A stretch of 64,000 bases of DNA. Source: Halopiger aswanensis. GTDB taxonomy: Archaea > Halobacteriota > Halobacteria > Halobacteriales > Natrialbaceae. The position numbers were made by a program, and so were the translations under genes. How positions within the stretch are numbered: the stretch's first letter is position 1; each line of letters starts with the position of its first letter. The DNA is taken from NCBI RefSeq assembly GCF_003610195.1, contig NZ_RAPO01000001.1:62001-126000 (forward strand), written 5' to 3'. The notes beneath the pieces are model-generated. The model was given only the letters and a program-made list of their open reading frames with translations. It searched no databases and was not told where the DNA came from. Positions 17,973 through 26,758 of the stretch are shown here, piece by piece.

Positions 17973-17978
17973 TTTATA
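17973..17978 (+). promoter_or_regulatory. TATA box of the salactin-like gene
   Basis: TTTATA lies 25 bp before the ATG at 18003, so the actin gene has its own promoter inside the 98-bp gap and is probably leaderless. Confidence 0.65.
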
Positions 17979-18002
17979 ATCCGTCGGCCGCCTTGCCCAA
18001 CT

Positions 18003-19019
18003 ATGGCCAAAGGCCTGGACGTCGGTACGATGAACATCCTGTCTGCACAGCAGGATGGGAACGACACGGTATTCGTGCAGCAGCGCAACTCCTTCGTCGA
18101 GATCGAGTACTCGGATATGGCCGAGCAGATGCTCTCGCGAAGCGAAGTCCTCCACATTCGCAAGGACGACAAGGTCTACGTCGTCGGCGACGACGCCCTC
18201 AACTTTGCGAACATTTTCAATAAGGAGACCCGCCGCCCGATGAAACACGGGATCCTCTCGAACGACGAGCAGAGCGCGATCCCGATGATGAAGCTCATCA
18301 TCGAACAGGTCGTCGGCGAGCCCGCCTATCCGGACGAGAAACTGTACTTCTCGACGCCCGCGGACCCGATCGACTCCGATCTCTCGACGCTGTACCACCA
18401 GAAGACGATCGAATCCTTCCTCGACGACATGGGCTACGATGCCGAGCCCATCAACGAGGGGATGTCCGTCATCTACTCCGAACTCGCGGACAACAACTTC
18501 ACCGGCCTCGGGATCTCCTTCGGCGCCGGCATGACGAACGTCTGTCTGGCCTACTACGCCGTCCCCGTCATGAAGTTCTCCGTCGCCCGCGGTGGCGACT
18601 GGGTCGACGAGCAGGCCGCCCGCGCGACCGGCACGCCCGTCGACAAGGTCACCTCCATCAAGGAGGACGACTTCGAACTCGACTTCACCACCGACGTCGG
18701 CGGCGTCGAAGGCGCACTGTCGATCTACTACGAGAACCTGCTGGACTACGTCATCGACAACATCGTCGAGGAAGTCGACGAGGAAGACGTCGAGGAAGGC
18801 CTGGACGTCCCCGTCGTCGTCACCGGCGGCACCTCGAGCCCCGACGGCTTCGAGGAACTGTTCCGCGACCACCTCAACGACGCGAACATCCCGTTCTCGA
18901 TCAGCGGCGTGACCCACGCCGACGAGCCGCTCTACAGCGTCGCTCGCGGTGGCCTCGTCGCCGCCCGCTCGGACGAGGACGTCGACGGCGAGGAAGCCGA
19001 AGCGGCCGCCGCCGAGTAA
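18003..19019 (+). CDS. Salactin-like actin homologue
   Basis: This 338-residue ATPase of the actin/Hsp70 superfamily strongly resembles salactin of Halobacterium salinarum as I recall it, especially in the first 100 residues. Nucleotide-binding elements are visible: GLDVGTMN (phosphate 1), [12 protein letters not shown] (phosphate 2) and [14 protein letters not shown] (adenosine loop). Salactin forms dynamically unstable filaments that grow from the cell poles and help chromosome distribution. The last 15 residues are an acidic tail. The upstream membrane-protein gene is the obvious candidate partner. Ordinary MreB or ParM is less likely given the near-identity of the N-terminus. Confidence 0.93.
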   Translation: MAKGLDVGTMNILSAQQDGNDTVFVQQRNSFVEIEYSDMAEQMLSRSEVLHIRKDDKVYVVGDDALNFANIFNKETRRPMKHGILSNDEQSAIPMMKLIIEQVVGEPAYPDEKLYFSTPADPIDSDLSTLYHQKTIESFLDDMGYDAEPINEGMSVIYSELADNNFTGLGISFGAGMTNVCLAYYAVPVMKFSVARGGDWVDEQAARATGTPVDKVTSIKEDDFELDFTTDVGGVEGALSIYYENLLDYVIDNIVEEVDEEDVEEGLDVPVVVTGGTSSPDGFEELFRDHLNDANIPFSISGVTHADEPLYSVARGGLVAARSDEDVDGEEAEAAAAE

Positions 19020-19150
19020 CCTCGCGGTCTCGGTTCGGACGTTTCGGTTCGTTCACTCTCCCTCTCGCTTTCATTTTCTTGGGCTGGCGCTCTTTCACAA
19101 CAGCGCAGCCGCTTTGCCGTCTCGAGCGTTACGTACGCCGCTTCGTTTTC

Positions 19151-19402
19151 TCAGTCCTCTCGAGCGATCGGTTCCGGCTCCTCGTTCGCATTCGGCGCCG
19201 ACTCGACCTCGACGGGATCGACCTTGGGAACCGTCTCCTCGTAAAAGCGATTGAGCGCGTCCCGCCAGGACTCGGGCGTCTCGGGAACGCTCTCGTGTTC
19301 GACGGGGATGTCCGCGTACTCGCAGTGCGGACAGCTAACCGTCGAGACGTCCCCGAGCGAGAGTTCCTCGAGCGAGCCCTGGCACCGGGGGCACTCGTCC
19401 AT
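19151..19402 (-). CDS. Small zinc-ribbon protein
   Basis: This 83-residue protein has two Cys pairs, CPRC (residues 4-7) and CPHC (24-27), forming a probable zinc ribbon. An acidic helical tail containing SWRDALNRFYEETVPKVDP follows. Such TFIIB-like ribbons occur in many small haloarchaeal proteins of unknown role. It converges on the salactin-like gene and shows no operon link. Confidence 0.75.
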   Translation of the reverse strand: MDECPRCQGSLEELSLGDVSTVSCPHCEYADIPVEHESVPETPESWRDALNRFYEETVPKVDPVEVESAPNANEEPEPIARED

Positions 19403-19554
19403 ACGTAGACTTCGAACGGCCCGTCCTTAACTCTATTCGATTATATCACGAAAGAAGAACGTATCCGCCGTCGGTCGGCCACCCTCTCGCCGCTCGTGTA
19501 TTACTACTACGAATCCAACAACATTTTTGTATGCAGCCTATGTATGGTCTCGTA

Positions 19555-19956
19555 ATGAGCACCACGTCACCCGCCGACGGCGAGTCAGCGATCGAACGCT
19601 GTTCACCCGCGGACGTCACCCCCGTGACCCTCGAGGCCACCGCGCTGGAGTCGACCGCACCCGAGTACCTCCGCGATCTCAAGCACGAGTTCGCCGCCGA
19701 AGACCTCTCGCCGGTCGAGCTAACCGTTGACGCCTGCTTCGACGAGGACTGCTCGCTCGCGACGCAGGACGAGGTCGACCGCATCCGCGGCTACGTCCGC
19801 GCCGGCTCGTTCCTCGGCGTCAACGCCGTTACGGTCGCCGTCGACGACGTCGCCAACGACGAGAAGGTCCGCCCCGCGCTCGCGGCCTGCGCCGAACGGG
19901 CCGAGCGCGAGGGTCTCGTCCTCGAGGTCGACGGACCGATTACGCTCGACCGGTAA
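19555..19956 (+). CDS. Conserved acidic protein encoded before a methyltransferase
   Basis: This 133-residue protein is not recognised with certainty. It has a compact alpha/beta pattern with ELTVDACFDEDCSLATQDEVDRIRGYVRAG and AVTVAVDDVANDEKVRPALAACAERAEREGLVLEV (in pieces). One Cys pair, CFDEDC, is notable. The ATG at 19555 is preferred; in-frame ATGs exist at 19531 and 19540. Only 9 bp separate its stop from the methyltransferase gene, so the two are probably co-transcribed and may act together in RNA modification. Confidence 0.65.
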   Translation: MSTTSPADGESAIERCSPADVTPVTLEATALESTAPEYLRDLKHEFAAEDLSPVELTVDACFDEDCSLATQDEVDRIRGYVRAGSFLGVNAVTVAVDDVANDEKVRPALAACAERAEREGLVLEVDGPITLDR

Positions 19957-19965
19957 CGGTCGGGC

Positions 19966-20592
19966 ATGGCAGGCCCCTCGCGTCGCTCGCTCGCCCGGGA
20001 CCTCGAGTCGCTCGCGGACTTTTCCGATCCCTCGGCTTCCTTGGAACAGTACCTCACGCCGCCCGATATCGCCGCCCACGTCTGTCACCGCGCCGCCCTC
20101 TCGGGCGACCTCGAGCGCCCGGTCGTCGACCTCGGAACGGGGACGGGCATGCTCGCGATCGGGGCTGCGCTCGCCGGCGCCGACCGCGTGCTGGGGATCG
20201 ACGTGGACCCCGACGCGCTCGCCGTCGCCCGGGAAAACGCCGCTCGCGTCGATACGGGGTCGACCTCGATCGACTGGATCCTCGGCGACGCGACCCGCCC
20301 GCCGCTCGCTCGCTCCGATGTCACCGTCCTTTCGAATCCGCCCTTCGGCGCCCAGCGCGGCAACCGCCACGCGGATCGGCGCTTTCTCGAGACCGCCAGT
20401 TCGATCGCGACCGTCTCCTACACCATCCACAACGAGGGGAGCCAGGAATTCGTCGAATCGTTCGCGGCCGACGAGGGCGGCGAAGTGACCCACGCCTTCC
20501 GCGCCGAGTTCCCGATCGAGCGCCGCTTCGAGTTCCACGACGCTGCCGAGCAGACGCTCGCGGCCGAAGTGTTCCGGATCGAGTGGCGCTGA
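19966..20592 (+). CDS. METTL5-like SAM-dependent methyltransferase
   Basis: This 208-residue Rossmann-fold methylase has the SAM loop DLGTGTGMLAIGAAL (residues 55-69), the acidic ribose contact GIDVDPDAL (78-86) and the catalytic NPPFG (124-128), typical of enzymes that methylate the exocyclic nitrogen of adenine. QYLTPPDIAAHV (29-40) marks the METTL5/Mja0882 group. The eukaryotic member makes m6A on 18S rRNA with a TRMT112-type partner. rRNA methylation is therefore the best guess; a DNA target cannot be excluded. It is coupled to the preceding small gene. Confidence 0.88.
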   Translation: MAGPSRRSLARDLESLADFSDPSASLEQYLTPPDIAAHVCHRAALSGDLERPVVDLGTGTGMLAIGAALAGADRVLGIDVDPDALAVARENAARVDTGSTSIDWILGDATRPPLARSDVTVLSNPPFGAQRGNRHADRRFLETASSIATVSYTIHNEGSQEFVESFAADEGGEVTHAFRAEFPIERRFEFHDAAEQTLAAEVFRIEWR

Positions 20593-20615
20593 ATGGGACG
20601 GCCCGGTGTAACGGC

Positions 20616-21854
20616 TCAGATCTCGAGGTGTTCGATACTGGCGTACTTTCCGGCGCGCCAACCGGCGACGAGCGCGACGACGGTCCCGACGACGATGGCC
20701 ACCGCGAGGCCGACGGCGTAGACCTTCGGCGGCGTTTGCAGCAGGTTCTCGAAGCCGGCGATCGACGCCGCGACGCGGTTGAATCCCCTCGTGAGCAACG
20801 GCGTCGCGACGAGGCCGACTACGCCCCCGACGATACCGGTGATGAGCCCCTGAACGGCGATCGTCCCCGCGAGGACACGTCGAGAGAGGCCGACGGCTCG
20901 CAGTGCGGCGAGTTCGTCGCGCTGCTGGGCGGCCACGAGCACGAACAGGTTGACCGTGAGGACGACGCCGCCGACGATCGCCAGTCCGACCAGCGTCGCG
21001 CCGCTGGCGAGCACGAGCGGCCGCTCCGCGAACATCGCCTCGATCTGCTCGTCGCTCGTGCGGACGTCGTAGCCCGGATACTCCTCGTCGAGGTCGTTCG
21101 CAACGGCTTCCCGGTCGGCGCCGTCGGCCACGTCGGCCGTGATGAACGTCGCCCGATCGGTCCCCGTCGTCCCGGCGACGGCCTGTAGATCCACGAGCGG
21201 CATCGTCACCGTCTCGGAGCCGAGGTACTGCGAGTAGTAGCTCGAGGTGCCGACGACGGTGAACTCGTACTCGGGGGCCGTCTGGCGGCTGGTGCCGACG
21301 TAGATCGTGTCGCCGACCTCGGCGCCGATCTCGTCGGCAACCCGCGGATCGAGCACGATCTCTTCGGTCATCGGCTCCTCGGTGCGGCCGCCCTCGTAGG
21401 CCTCCGGCGGCGTTTCGAATCCGCCGCCGGACTGGAAGTCGAACCCCTCGTGGGTTTCCCGGACGCCCACGGCGGGGTGGCGTTCGAGATCGTTCGGGTC
21501 CGTCCCGACGTAGACGTCGTACATCCCGATCGGCGCGGCGTAGCTGACGTCGTCGCGTTGCATGAGCTGGCCCGCGATCCCGTGGGACCCGACGATGGGG
21601 TTCTCGGTGCCGCTGGCGGCGGGATCGACGGGATCGCTCGAGATCCAGATGTCCTGATCGGCGTTGTCCAGCCCTCGTTCACCGGTCTCGACGACGCCGA
21701 CGCCGAGGCTCGCGAGCAGGGTGACTGCGAGCACGGCGACCGCTACCGCCAGTACCGTCAGCGCAGTGCGGCCGGGTGAGCGCCGCAGTTGGGCGAGCGC
21801 GAGGCCGACGACCGCTTTTCCGCGGACGATGGCGGCGCTGACGCTCGCGCTCAT
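20616..21854 (-). CDS. ABC transporter permease, FtsX/MacB-type (second permease)
   Basis: This 412-residue protein has one N-terminal membrane helix (ALTVLAVAVAVLAVTLLASLG) and a large extracytoplasmic domain of about 230 residues. Three C-terminal helices follow around ATLVGLAIVGGVVLTVNLFVLV, AVQGLITGIVGGVVGLVATP and VYAVGLAVAIVVGTVVALVAGW. This is the FtsX/MacB topology, used for efflux or for driving envelope processes rather than import. It overlaps the first permease by 4 bp and is the last gene of the three-gene operon. No substrate clue is visible. Confidence 0.9.
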   Translation of the reverse strand: MSASVSAAIVRGKAVVGLALAQLRRSPGRTALTVLAVAVAVLAVTLLASLGVGVVETGERGLDNADQDIWISSDPVDPAASGTENPIVGSHGIAGQLMQRDDVSYAAPIGMYDVYVGTDPNDLERHPAVGVRETHEGFDFQSGGGFETPPEAYEGGRTEEPMTEEIVLDPRVADEIGAEVGDTIYVGTSRQTAPEYEFTVVGTSSYYSQYLGSETVTMPLVDLQAVAGTTGTDRATFITADVADGADREAVANDLDEEYPGYDVRTSDEQIEAMFAERPLVLASGATLVGLAIVGGVVLTVNLFVLVAAQQRDELAALRAVGLSRRVLAGTIAVQGLITGIVGGVVGLVATPLLTRGFNRVAASIAGFENLLQTPPKVYAVGLAVAIVVGTVVALVAGWRAGKYASIEHLEI

Positions 21855-23224
21855 CGTCCCACCTCCGCGAGGACGGACGTGCGCGAGGCGACCGCGAGCG
21901 GATAGGGAACCGCGAGCAGCCCCGAAAGCAGGGCGACGCCGACGGCGTAGGGAACGAACAGCGGGTGGACGGTCGCGACCGCGCCCGGCGCCACCGTCGC
22001 CGATGCAATGGCGTTGACGGCGTGAACGCCGCCGATTCCGATCGCGGCGCCCAGCACCGCGCCGGCGACCGTCGTGACGAGCGTCGACAGCGCGACGACC
22101 AGCAGCCGGCTCGAGGCCGGGAAGCCGACCGCCTCGAGGACGGCCAGCGTCCGCCGGTCCTGGTCGACGGTCATCCCCATCGTCGTCGCGACGAACGACG
22201 CACAGATCACGACGCTGGCCAGCAGCGCCAGCAGGCTCGTCGCCAGCGCCAGTCCGTCGTCGAACAGCGACTCGAGGTCGAGTTCGGCGGCCGATTCGAC
22301 GGCCGCGTCGGGGTAGGCGTCGGTAGCCGCCGCTTCGGCCGCGTCGGACTCGCCCCAGACGAGGACGCGGTTCGCGAGTTCGCCGTCGTCCGCTCCGGAG
22401 GCGGTCTGAAGTTCGCTCAGGTGGACGAGCGCGACGGGCGCCGCCTTCTCCGCGTCCTGCCCGTCCGAGCCGCCGTCGCCGGCCGGTTCGACGGCGGTTA
22501 CCGTGACCGACGGCGTCGTTTCGCCGCCCGCGACACTCATACCGTCCCCGCTCCCGGCACCGGAACCGGGGCCTGCAAGCTCGAGTTCGTCGCCGGCTTC
22601 GGCGCCGAGTCTGCTCGCCGCGGCCTCCGAGAGGACGATCTCCTGGCGCGGCACGCCGTCGTAGGAGCCGTCGGCGTAGTGGGGATCGCCCGGCTCGAGC
22701 GCGTCCGTCGGGAGGCCGGCGACGGTCCGGGTCTCGTCGTCGGGAACGACGCCGACGAGGAGCACGTGCTTCGATTCGGACGCACCGTCGGCTTCGCCGG
22801 CCGGCTGGAGCCGAGCGGTCTCGGTGAGCACCGGCGAGGCGTGGTCGACCCCGTCTCGCTCGCGGATGGTCGCCGCGCGCGAGTTCGTCTCACCGAGCCG
22901 AGGTCGTTCGACGCCGTCGACGGCCGAGAGCGCGCCGCTTTCTTCCGGTGCGATCCAGACATCAGCATCGTCGTCGCTGACGACGCCCCCATCCGCGAGC
23001 CCCATCGCGACGCCGGTCACGACGACCAACAGGGCGATCGTCAACGCGACCGCGCTGATCGTCGCCGCGATGCGGCCCGATCGCGTCCGCGTCGCGCGGT
23101 TCCACAGCCGCGTAACCGAAAACCCGACGAGGTCGCTCCAGCGCCGGCGGCGCGTGCCGTCGATCGCTGTACTCGTGTCGCCCGATTCTCCGGTCGTCCC
23201 GTCGTCGCCGCGCTTATCCGCCAT
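21851..23224 (-). CDS. ABC transporter permease, FtsX/MacB-type (first permease)
   Basis: This 457-residue protein shares the FtsX/MacB layout with its neighbour: a helix near residue 50 (IAATISAVALTIALLVVVTGVAMG), an extracytoplasmic domain of about 270 residues, and three C-terminal helices beginning with ALATSLLALLASVVICASFVATT. A glycine-rich insert GPGSGAGSGDG sits in the outer domain. It overlaps the ATPase gene by 11 bp and the second permease by 4 bp. Together the two permeases would form a heterodimer. Confidence 0.9.
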   Translation of the reverse strand: MADKRGDDGTTGESGDTSTAIDGTRRRRWSDLVGFSVTRLWNRATRTRSGRIAATISAVALTIALLVVVTGVAMGLADGGVVSDDDADVWIAPEESGALSAVDGVERPRLGETNSRAATIRERDGVDHASPVLTETARLQPAGEADGASESKHVLLVGVVPDDETRTVAGLPTDALEPGDPHYADGSYDGVPRQEIVLSEAAASRLGAEAGDELELAGPGSGAGSGDGMSVAGGETTPSVTVTAVEPAGDGGSDGQDAEKAAPVALVHLSELQTASGADDGELANRVLVWGESDAAEAAATDAYPDAAVESAAELDLESLFDDGLALATSLLALLASVVICASFVATTMGMTVDQDRRTLAVLEAVGFPASSRLLVVALSTLVTTVAGAVLGAAIGIGGVHAVNAIASATVAPGAVATVHPLFVPYAVGVALLSGLLAVPYPLAVASRTSVLAEVGR

Positions 23225-24026
23225 CCGTCACCACCCGCCCGTCCCGGAGCGAAATCACTCGATCGGCGACCGCCAGCGTGTCGTCGTCGTGGGACGCGAC
23301 CAGCACCGCTCGGTCGCGCTCGCGGCCGACGTCGGTCAACAGCTCGAGCACGTTCTGGCCGGTCGCCGTATCGAGTTCGCCGGTCGGTTCGTCCGCGACG
23401 ATGACGTCGGGGTCGGTCGCCAGCGCCCTGGCGATCGCGACCCGCTGGCGTTCACCGCCGCTGAGTTCGCCGGGCAGGTGGCCCGCACGATCGTCGAGCC
23501 CGACGCCCTCGAGCAGTTCCGCGGCGCGCTCGCGGCGGGTGGCTTTGGGGACGCCCACCTGCACCAGCGGCAGGGCGACGTTCGCGCGGGCCGACAGCGA
23601 CGGCAGGAGGTGGAACCGCTGGAAGACGATCCCGACGTGGCGCCGGCGCATCCGCGTTCGCTCCCGCTCCGAGAGGGCGGTGAGGTCCGTCTCCATCACC
23701 TCGACGGTTCCGTCGGTCGGCACTAACAGCCCCGTGACGGCGTGGAGTATCGTCGACTTGCCGCTGCCGCTCGGGCCCTCGAGGCCGACGATCTCGCCCG
23801 GGCGGATCGACAGCGAGACGTCGCGGAGCGCGGTCACCGACCGGCCCCCGCTCGATCGGAAGCCGCCGTCGGCGCCGTACTCGTGAGTGACGTTCTCGAG
23901 ACGGACGGCGGCCGGCGACCGGGGATCGGCGCGGCCGTCGTCTCGGGTGGACGTGGCATCGACGTCGGCGTCGGCATCGGCGTCAGTCGTCTCCGACGCC
24001 GATTTCGGGAGTGAACGGTGGCTCAT
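23214..24026 (-). CDS. ABC transporter ATPase, LolD/MacB-type
   Basis: This 270-residue ATPase drives the two FtsX-type permeases encoded after it. Walker A is GPSGSGKST, the Q-loop is GIVFQRFHLLPSLSA, the signature is LSGGERQRVAIARAL, and Walker B is DVIVADEPTGELD. The GELD D-loop context is typical of the LolD/MacB group. A variable acidic N-terminus of about 40 residues (DADADADVDA) precedes the conserved domain. As first gene of the operon it probably sets its expression. Confidence 0.93.
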   Translation of the reverse strand: MSHRSLPKSASETTDADADADVDATSTRDDGRADPRSPAAVRLENVTHEYGADGGFRSSGGRSVTALRDVSLSIRPGEIVGLEGPSGSGKSTILHAVTGLLVPTDGTVEVMETDLTALSERERTRMRRRHVGIVFQRFHLLPSLSARANVALPLVQVGVPKATRRERAAELLEGVGLDDRAGHLPGELSGGERQRVAIARALATDPDVIVADEPTGELDTATGQNVLELLTDVGRERDRAVLVASHDDDTLAVADRVISLRDGRVVTDGG

Positions 24027-24375
24027 CTCTCCGGATTCAACTCACCCGATCGAACGCCCCGTCGAGTCATTGTTTCACGCCGACTTCCCGCTGCCACGTG
24101 GCGGTTAATCGATTGCCGCCGCGGCAACCGATCGCGAGCGTTCGCCGGGCCAATCGCTCGAGGCGCGCTCGAGGCCTGAAATATCCACGTACAGTCGACT
24201 GTTCGCCGTCCGTGACATATTCGACGAGGAAAACGAGCCGGACCCAGGAATCGGCTGCTCGCGGAGGGTATCGGACGATATCGTCAAATCGCTGTTCGAG
24301 TATCGGTTCCGGTCTCGAGAAATCACCGCAAACACGTTCCAGAGTTGGCAGGAAACCGGCCCGTACGAGTCGGCG
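24027..24375. other. Intergenic region with an unexplained open frame
   Basis: This 349-bp gap lies between the ATPase start and the rhomboid stop. On the plus strand a frame without ATG is open from 24109 across the gap. Its translation is protein-like (for example DIFDEENEPDPGIGCSRRV and SLFEYRFRSREITANTFQSW), but it runs on antisense to the rhomboid gene. No start or ribosome site is seen. It may be a gene remnant or a chance frame in GC-rich DNA. Confidence 0.4.
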
Positions 24376-26241
24376 TTAGTCGTACGTCTCTTTACTCGCG
24401 ACGGCGACCGCCGTTCCATCGGAGGCGGCGTAGAGCGTGCCGTCCTTGCGTTCGAAGGTGAGTCCGCCGGCCCGAGTCGTGTCGCCCTCCTCGGGGAGCG
24501 GCGTCGTCGCGATCAGGCCGGTTTCGTTCGAGGCGACCTCGATGACGAACGCGCCGTCCTGCGAGGTGATCGTCACCAGCCGATTCTCGATCAGGACGTC
24601 GGCCATCGACCCCGCCGATTCGTGGACGACCGCGGACTCCTCGCCCGCCTCCCACATCCGGATCTGGTACACCGGTTCGTTGCCGACCGGCTCCCAGCCG
24701 ACGCGTTCGACGTGGACCGTCTCGCGCCAGCCGGGGCCGCCGACCGCGATGGTCTCCTCGCCGGTGAACGAGAGCCGCTGACTCGTGACCGCCTCCATCC
24801 AGATGTTCCGTCGCTCGCTCGAGACGATGACGCCGCTGGCCTCGAGCCCGCTGTCGTCGACCACCGCGTCGATGCCGATGCCGGAGACGAGTTCGTTCTC
24901 GACCTCCTCGCCGTACTCGATCGTGTAGTCCTGAATGCGGATCGCGTCGCTCGAGGCCTCGGTCGACTCGTAGACGGCGAGGTTGACCGGGATCGCCGTC
25001 CCGGCCAGCACCGCGAGCACGAGGAGAACGACCAGAAACGCCGAACTGCGCCGCGTCGCGTCCGCCAACGGCGACCGGTCCGAGTCGTGCGTTCGTCCGC
25101 CGCCGGCGAGTTCGCGGATCCGCTCGAGTCGCCTCGGGCCGCGGTCAGTGCCTCCGCCGTCCGCACTGTGGGGCCACGCGCCGGCGGCGATCTCGAGCGG
25201 TCGATCGACGAGCGACTTCGAGCGACGGTCGTCTTGACCCCGCAAGCGTGCGACGAACCGACCGACGCGCCGTGGGACGACCGGCTTATCGGATCCTGCT
25301 AGCGCGACCGTGATCACCAGCGCGAGGACGGTGACGATGACGACGCCGGGACCCCGAAAGAGGATAAAGGAGTTCCCCTCGCCGTACCAGTAGATCTGCC
25401 ACAGCCCCCGCGAGAACGCGAAGACCAGGATCGCGATCCAGACGTGGAGTGCGTTCGGCCGGCGGTCGCGGCGCTCGAGGACCACCGCGCCGAGGACGAG
25501 TCCGATGAAAAAGCCGAGCGCGTGCCCCTGGATCGCGATGCCGGCCCACCCTGGTGCGGTCGGCGGACTCTGTTCGACGACGTGGACGTACACCGGGTTT
25601 CGGATCGCGCGGTAGATCGTCAGCAGGACGCTCTGTAGCCCGATCGCCGCGATGAGCGTCGCGATCGGGTAGTGGACGATCGCGAAGGCGATGATCGCGA
25701 AGACGACCCCGGAAAAGCCGATGATCGGGCCGAGCGCGAACACGCTCGTGAGCAGCCCGACGCCGATGACCGCGAGCGGAAAGAGCACGAGGGCCCGGAT
25801 CCACGGGTTCGTTCGCCACCGCTCGAGGAAGCGGCGGCCGTCAGCCGTCGGGTCGACGTCTCGATCGGGTGTGTAGTGACCCCAGGCGTACTCGGCGATC
25901 GGCGCGGCGACGACGGTCCCCGCCATGTTGCCGACGAGATGGCCCAGGTCGGCGTGGGAGAACGCGGCCGTCGCCAGCCCGAACGGATAGAAGAACGACC
26001 ACGCCCGGTACGGAATCGTCACCGGATCGCTGACGTCGGTGACACCGTCCTGGACGAACAGGTAGACGCAGACGACGAACGCGACGACGACCAGCGTTCC
26101 CCACGGCACCCCCATGACGAGCCGCTCGCCGGCTACGTCGCGCCAGCGGCGGGCCGGACGGTCGAGCCGACTGACGGTAGCGAGCGAGAGGGCGACCGTC
26201 GCCGCGAGGGCAGTTGCGAGCGCGACCGCGGTCCAGCGCAT
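24376..26241 (-). CDS. Rhomboid-family membrane serine protease with added C-terminal domain
   Basis: This 621-residue protein has a rhomboid core in residues about 45-345: HADLGHLVGNM with Asn105, GFSGVVF with catalytic Ser177, and IQGHALGFFIG with catalytic His240. Rhomboids cleave substrates inside the membrane. A charged linker (about residues 345-430) leads to another helix (FLVVLLVLAVLAGTAIPVNLAVY) and a beta-rich domain of about 190 residues with no known motif. The ATG at 26241 is supported by a TATA box 26 bp before it; upstream in-frame ATGs at 26268 and 26427 exist. It is divergent from rpoL. Confidence 0.88.
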   Translation of the reverse strand: MRWTAVALATALAATVALSLATVSRLDRPARRWRDVAGERLVMGVPWGTLVVVAFVVCVYLFVQDGVTDVSDPVTIPYRAWSFFYPFGLATAAFSHADLGHLVGNMAGTVVAAPIAEYAWGHYTPDRDVDPTADGRRFLERWRTNPWIRALVLFPLAVIGVGLLTSVFALGPIIGFSGVVFAIIAFAIVHYPIATLIAAIGLQSVLLTIYRAIRNPVYVHVVEQSPPTAPGWAGIAIQGHALGFFIGLVLGAVVLERRDRRPNALHVWIAILVFAFSRGLWQIYWYGEGNSFILFRGPGVVIVTVLALVITVALAGSDKPVVPRRVGRFVARLRGQDDRRSKSLVDRPLEIAAGAWPHSADGGGTDRGPRRLERIRELAGGGRTHDSDRSPLADATRRSSAFLVVLLVLAVLAGTAIPVNLAVYESTEASSDAIRIQDYTIEYGEEVENELVSGIGIDAVVDDSGLEASGVIVSSERRNIWMEAVTSQRLSFTGEETIAVGGPGWRETVHVERVGWEPVGNEPVYQIRMWEAGEESAVVHESAGSMADVLIENRLVTITSQDGAFVIEVASNETGLIATTPLPEEGDTTRAGGLTFERKDGTLYAASDGTAVAVASKETYD

Positions 26242-26266
26242 ATCCCTGTGGTGCGACCGCACGCCC

Positions 26267-26271
26267 ATATA
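26267..26271 (-). promoter_or_regulatory. TATA-like box of the rhomboid gene
   Basis: GGTATATGGG on the minus strand lies about 26 bp before the ATG at 26241. This favours a leaderless start there over the two upstream ATGs, one of which would overlap rpoL. Confidence 0.55.
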
Positions 26272-26401
26272 CCGTTCGCTGTCCGCCGTTCGTCCGTAGA
26301 CCCCGCCGCCGGTACCCGTCTCACTTCGAGCGACCGGTACCCGCGATCGAGGGCTGCCCGCCTTCGAAAGGTACAAGCGGCCGACGGCCGGATACAGGGG
26401 T

Positions 26402-26695
26402 ATGGAACTGCGGGTCACCGAGAGCACCGAGGACGAACTCTCGATCGAAATCGCGGGCGAGGATCACACGTTCATGAACGTCCTCAAGGGCGCACTGCTC
26501 GAGCACGAGGACGTCAGCGCAGCGACCTACGACGTGAACCCCGAACAGTCGGGCGGTCAGACGGAGCCGATCCTGACGATCAAGACCGAGAGCGGCGTCG
26601 ATCCGCTCGAGGCCCTCGAGGAAGCTGCTGTCGACGTCCGCGAGAAGGCGATGTCGTTCCGCGAGACGTTCGAAGACGCTGCGCAGGCGGCGTAA
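26402..26695 (+). CDS. rpoL: DNA-directed RNA polymerase subunit L (Rpo11)
   Basis: This 97-residue protein is the small assembly subunit of archaeal RNA polymerase, equivalent to eukaryotic RPB11. It pairs with subunit D to start core assembly. The diagnostic segment [26 protein letters not shown] is split across residues 20-45, and the helix [21 protein letters not shown] follows. Length and end points match the family. It is divergent from the rhomboid gene with only 160 bp between start codons. Confidence 0.95.
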   Translation: MELRVTESTEDELSIEIAGEDHTFMNVLKGALLEHEDVSAATYDVNPEQSGGQTEPILTIKTESGVDPLEALEEAAVDVREKAMSFRETFEDAAQAA

Positions 26696-26758
26696 TCGGC
26701 TCCGGTTTTCGTTCGGATTTCTCCTCTCTATCGCGTCGCAACAGTCGGCGGAGACGCC

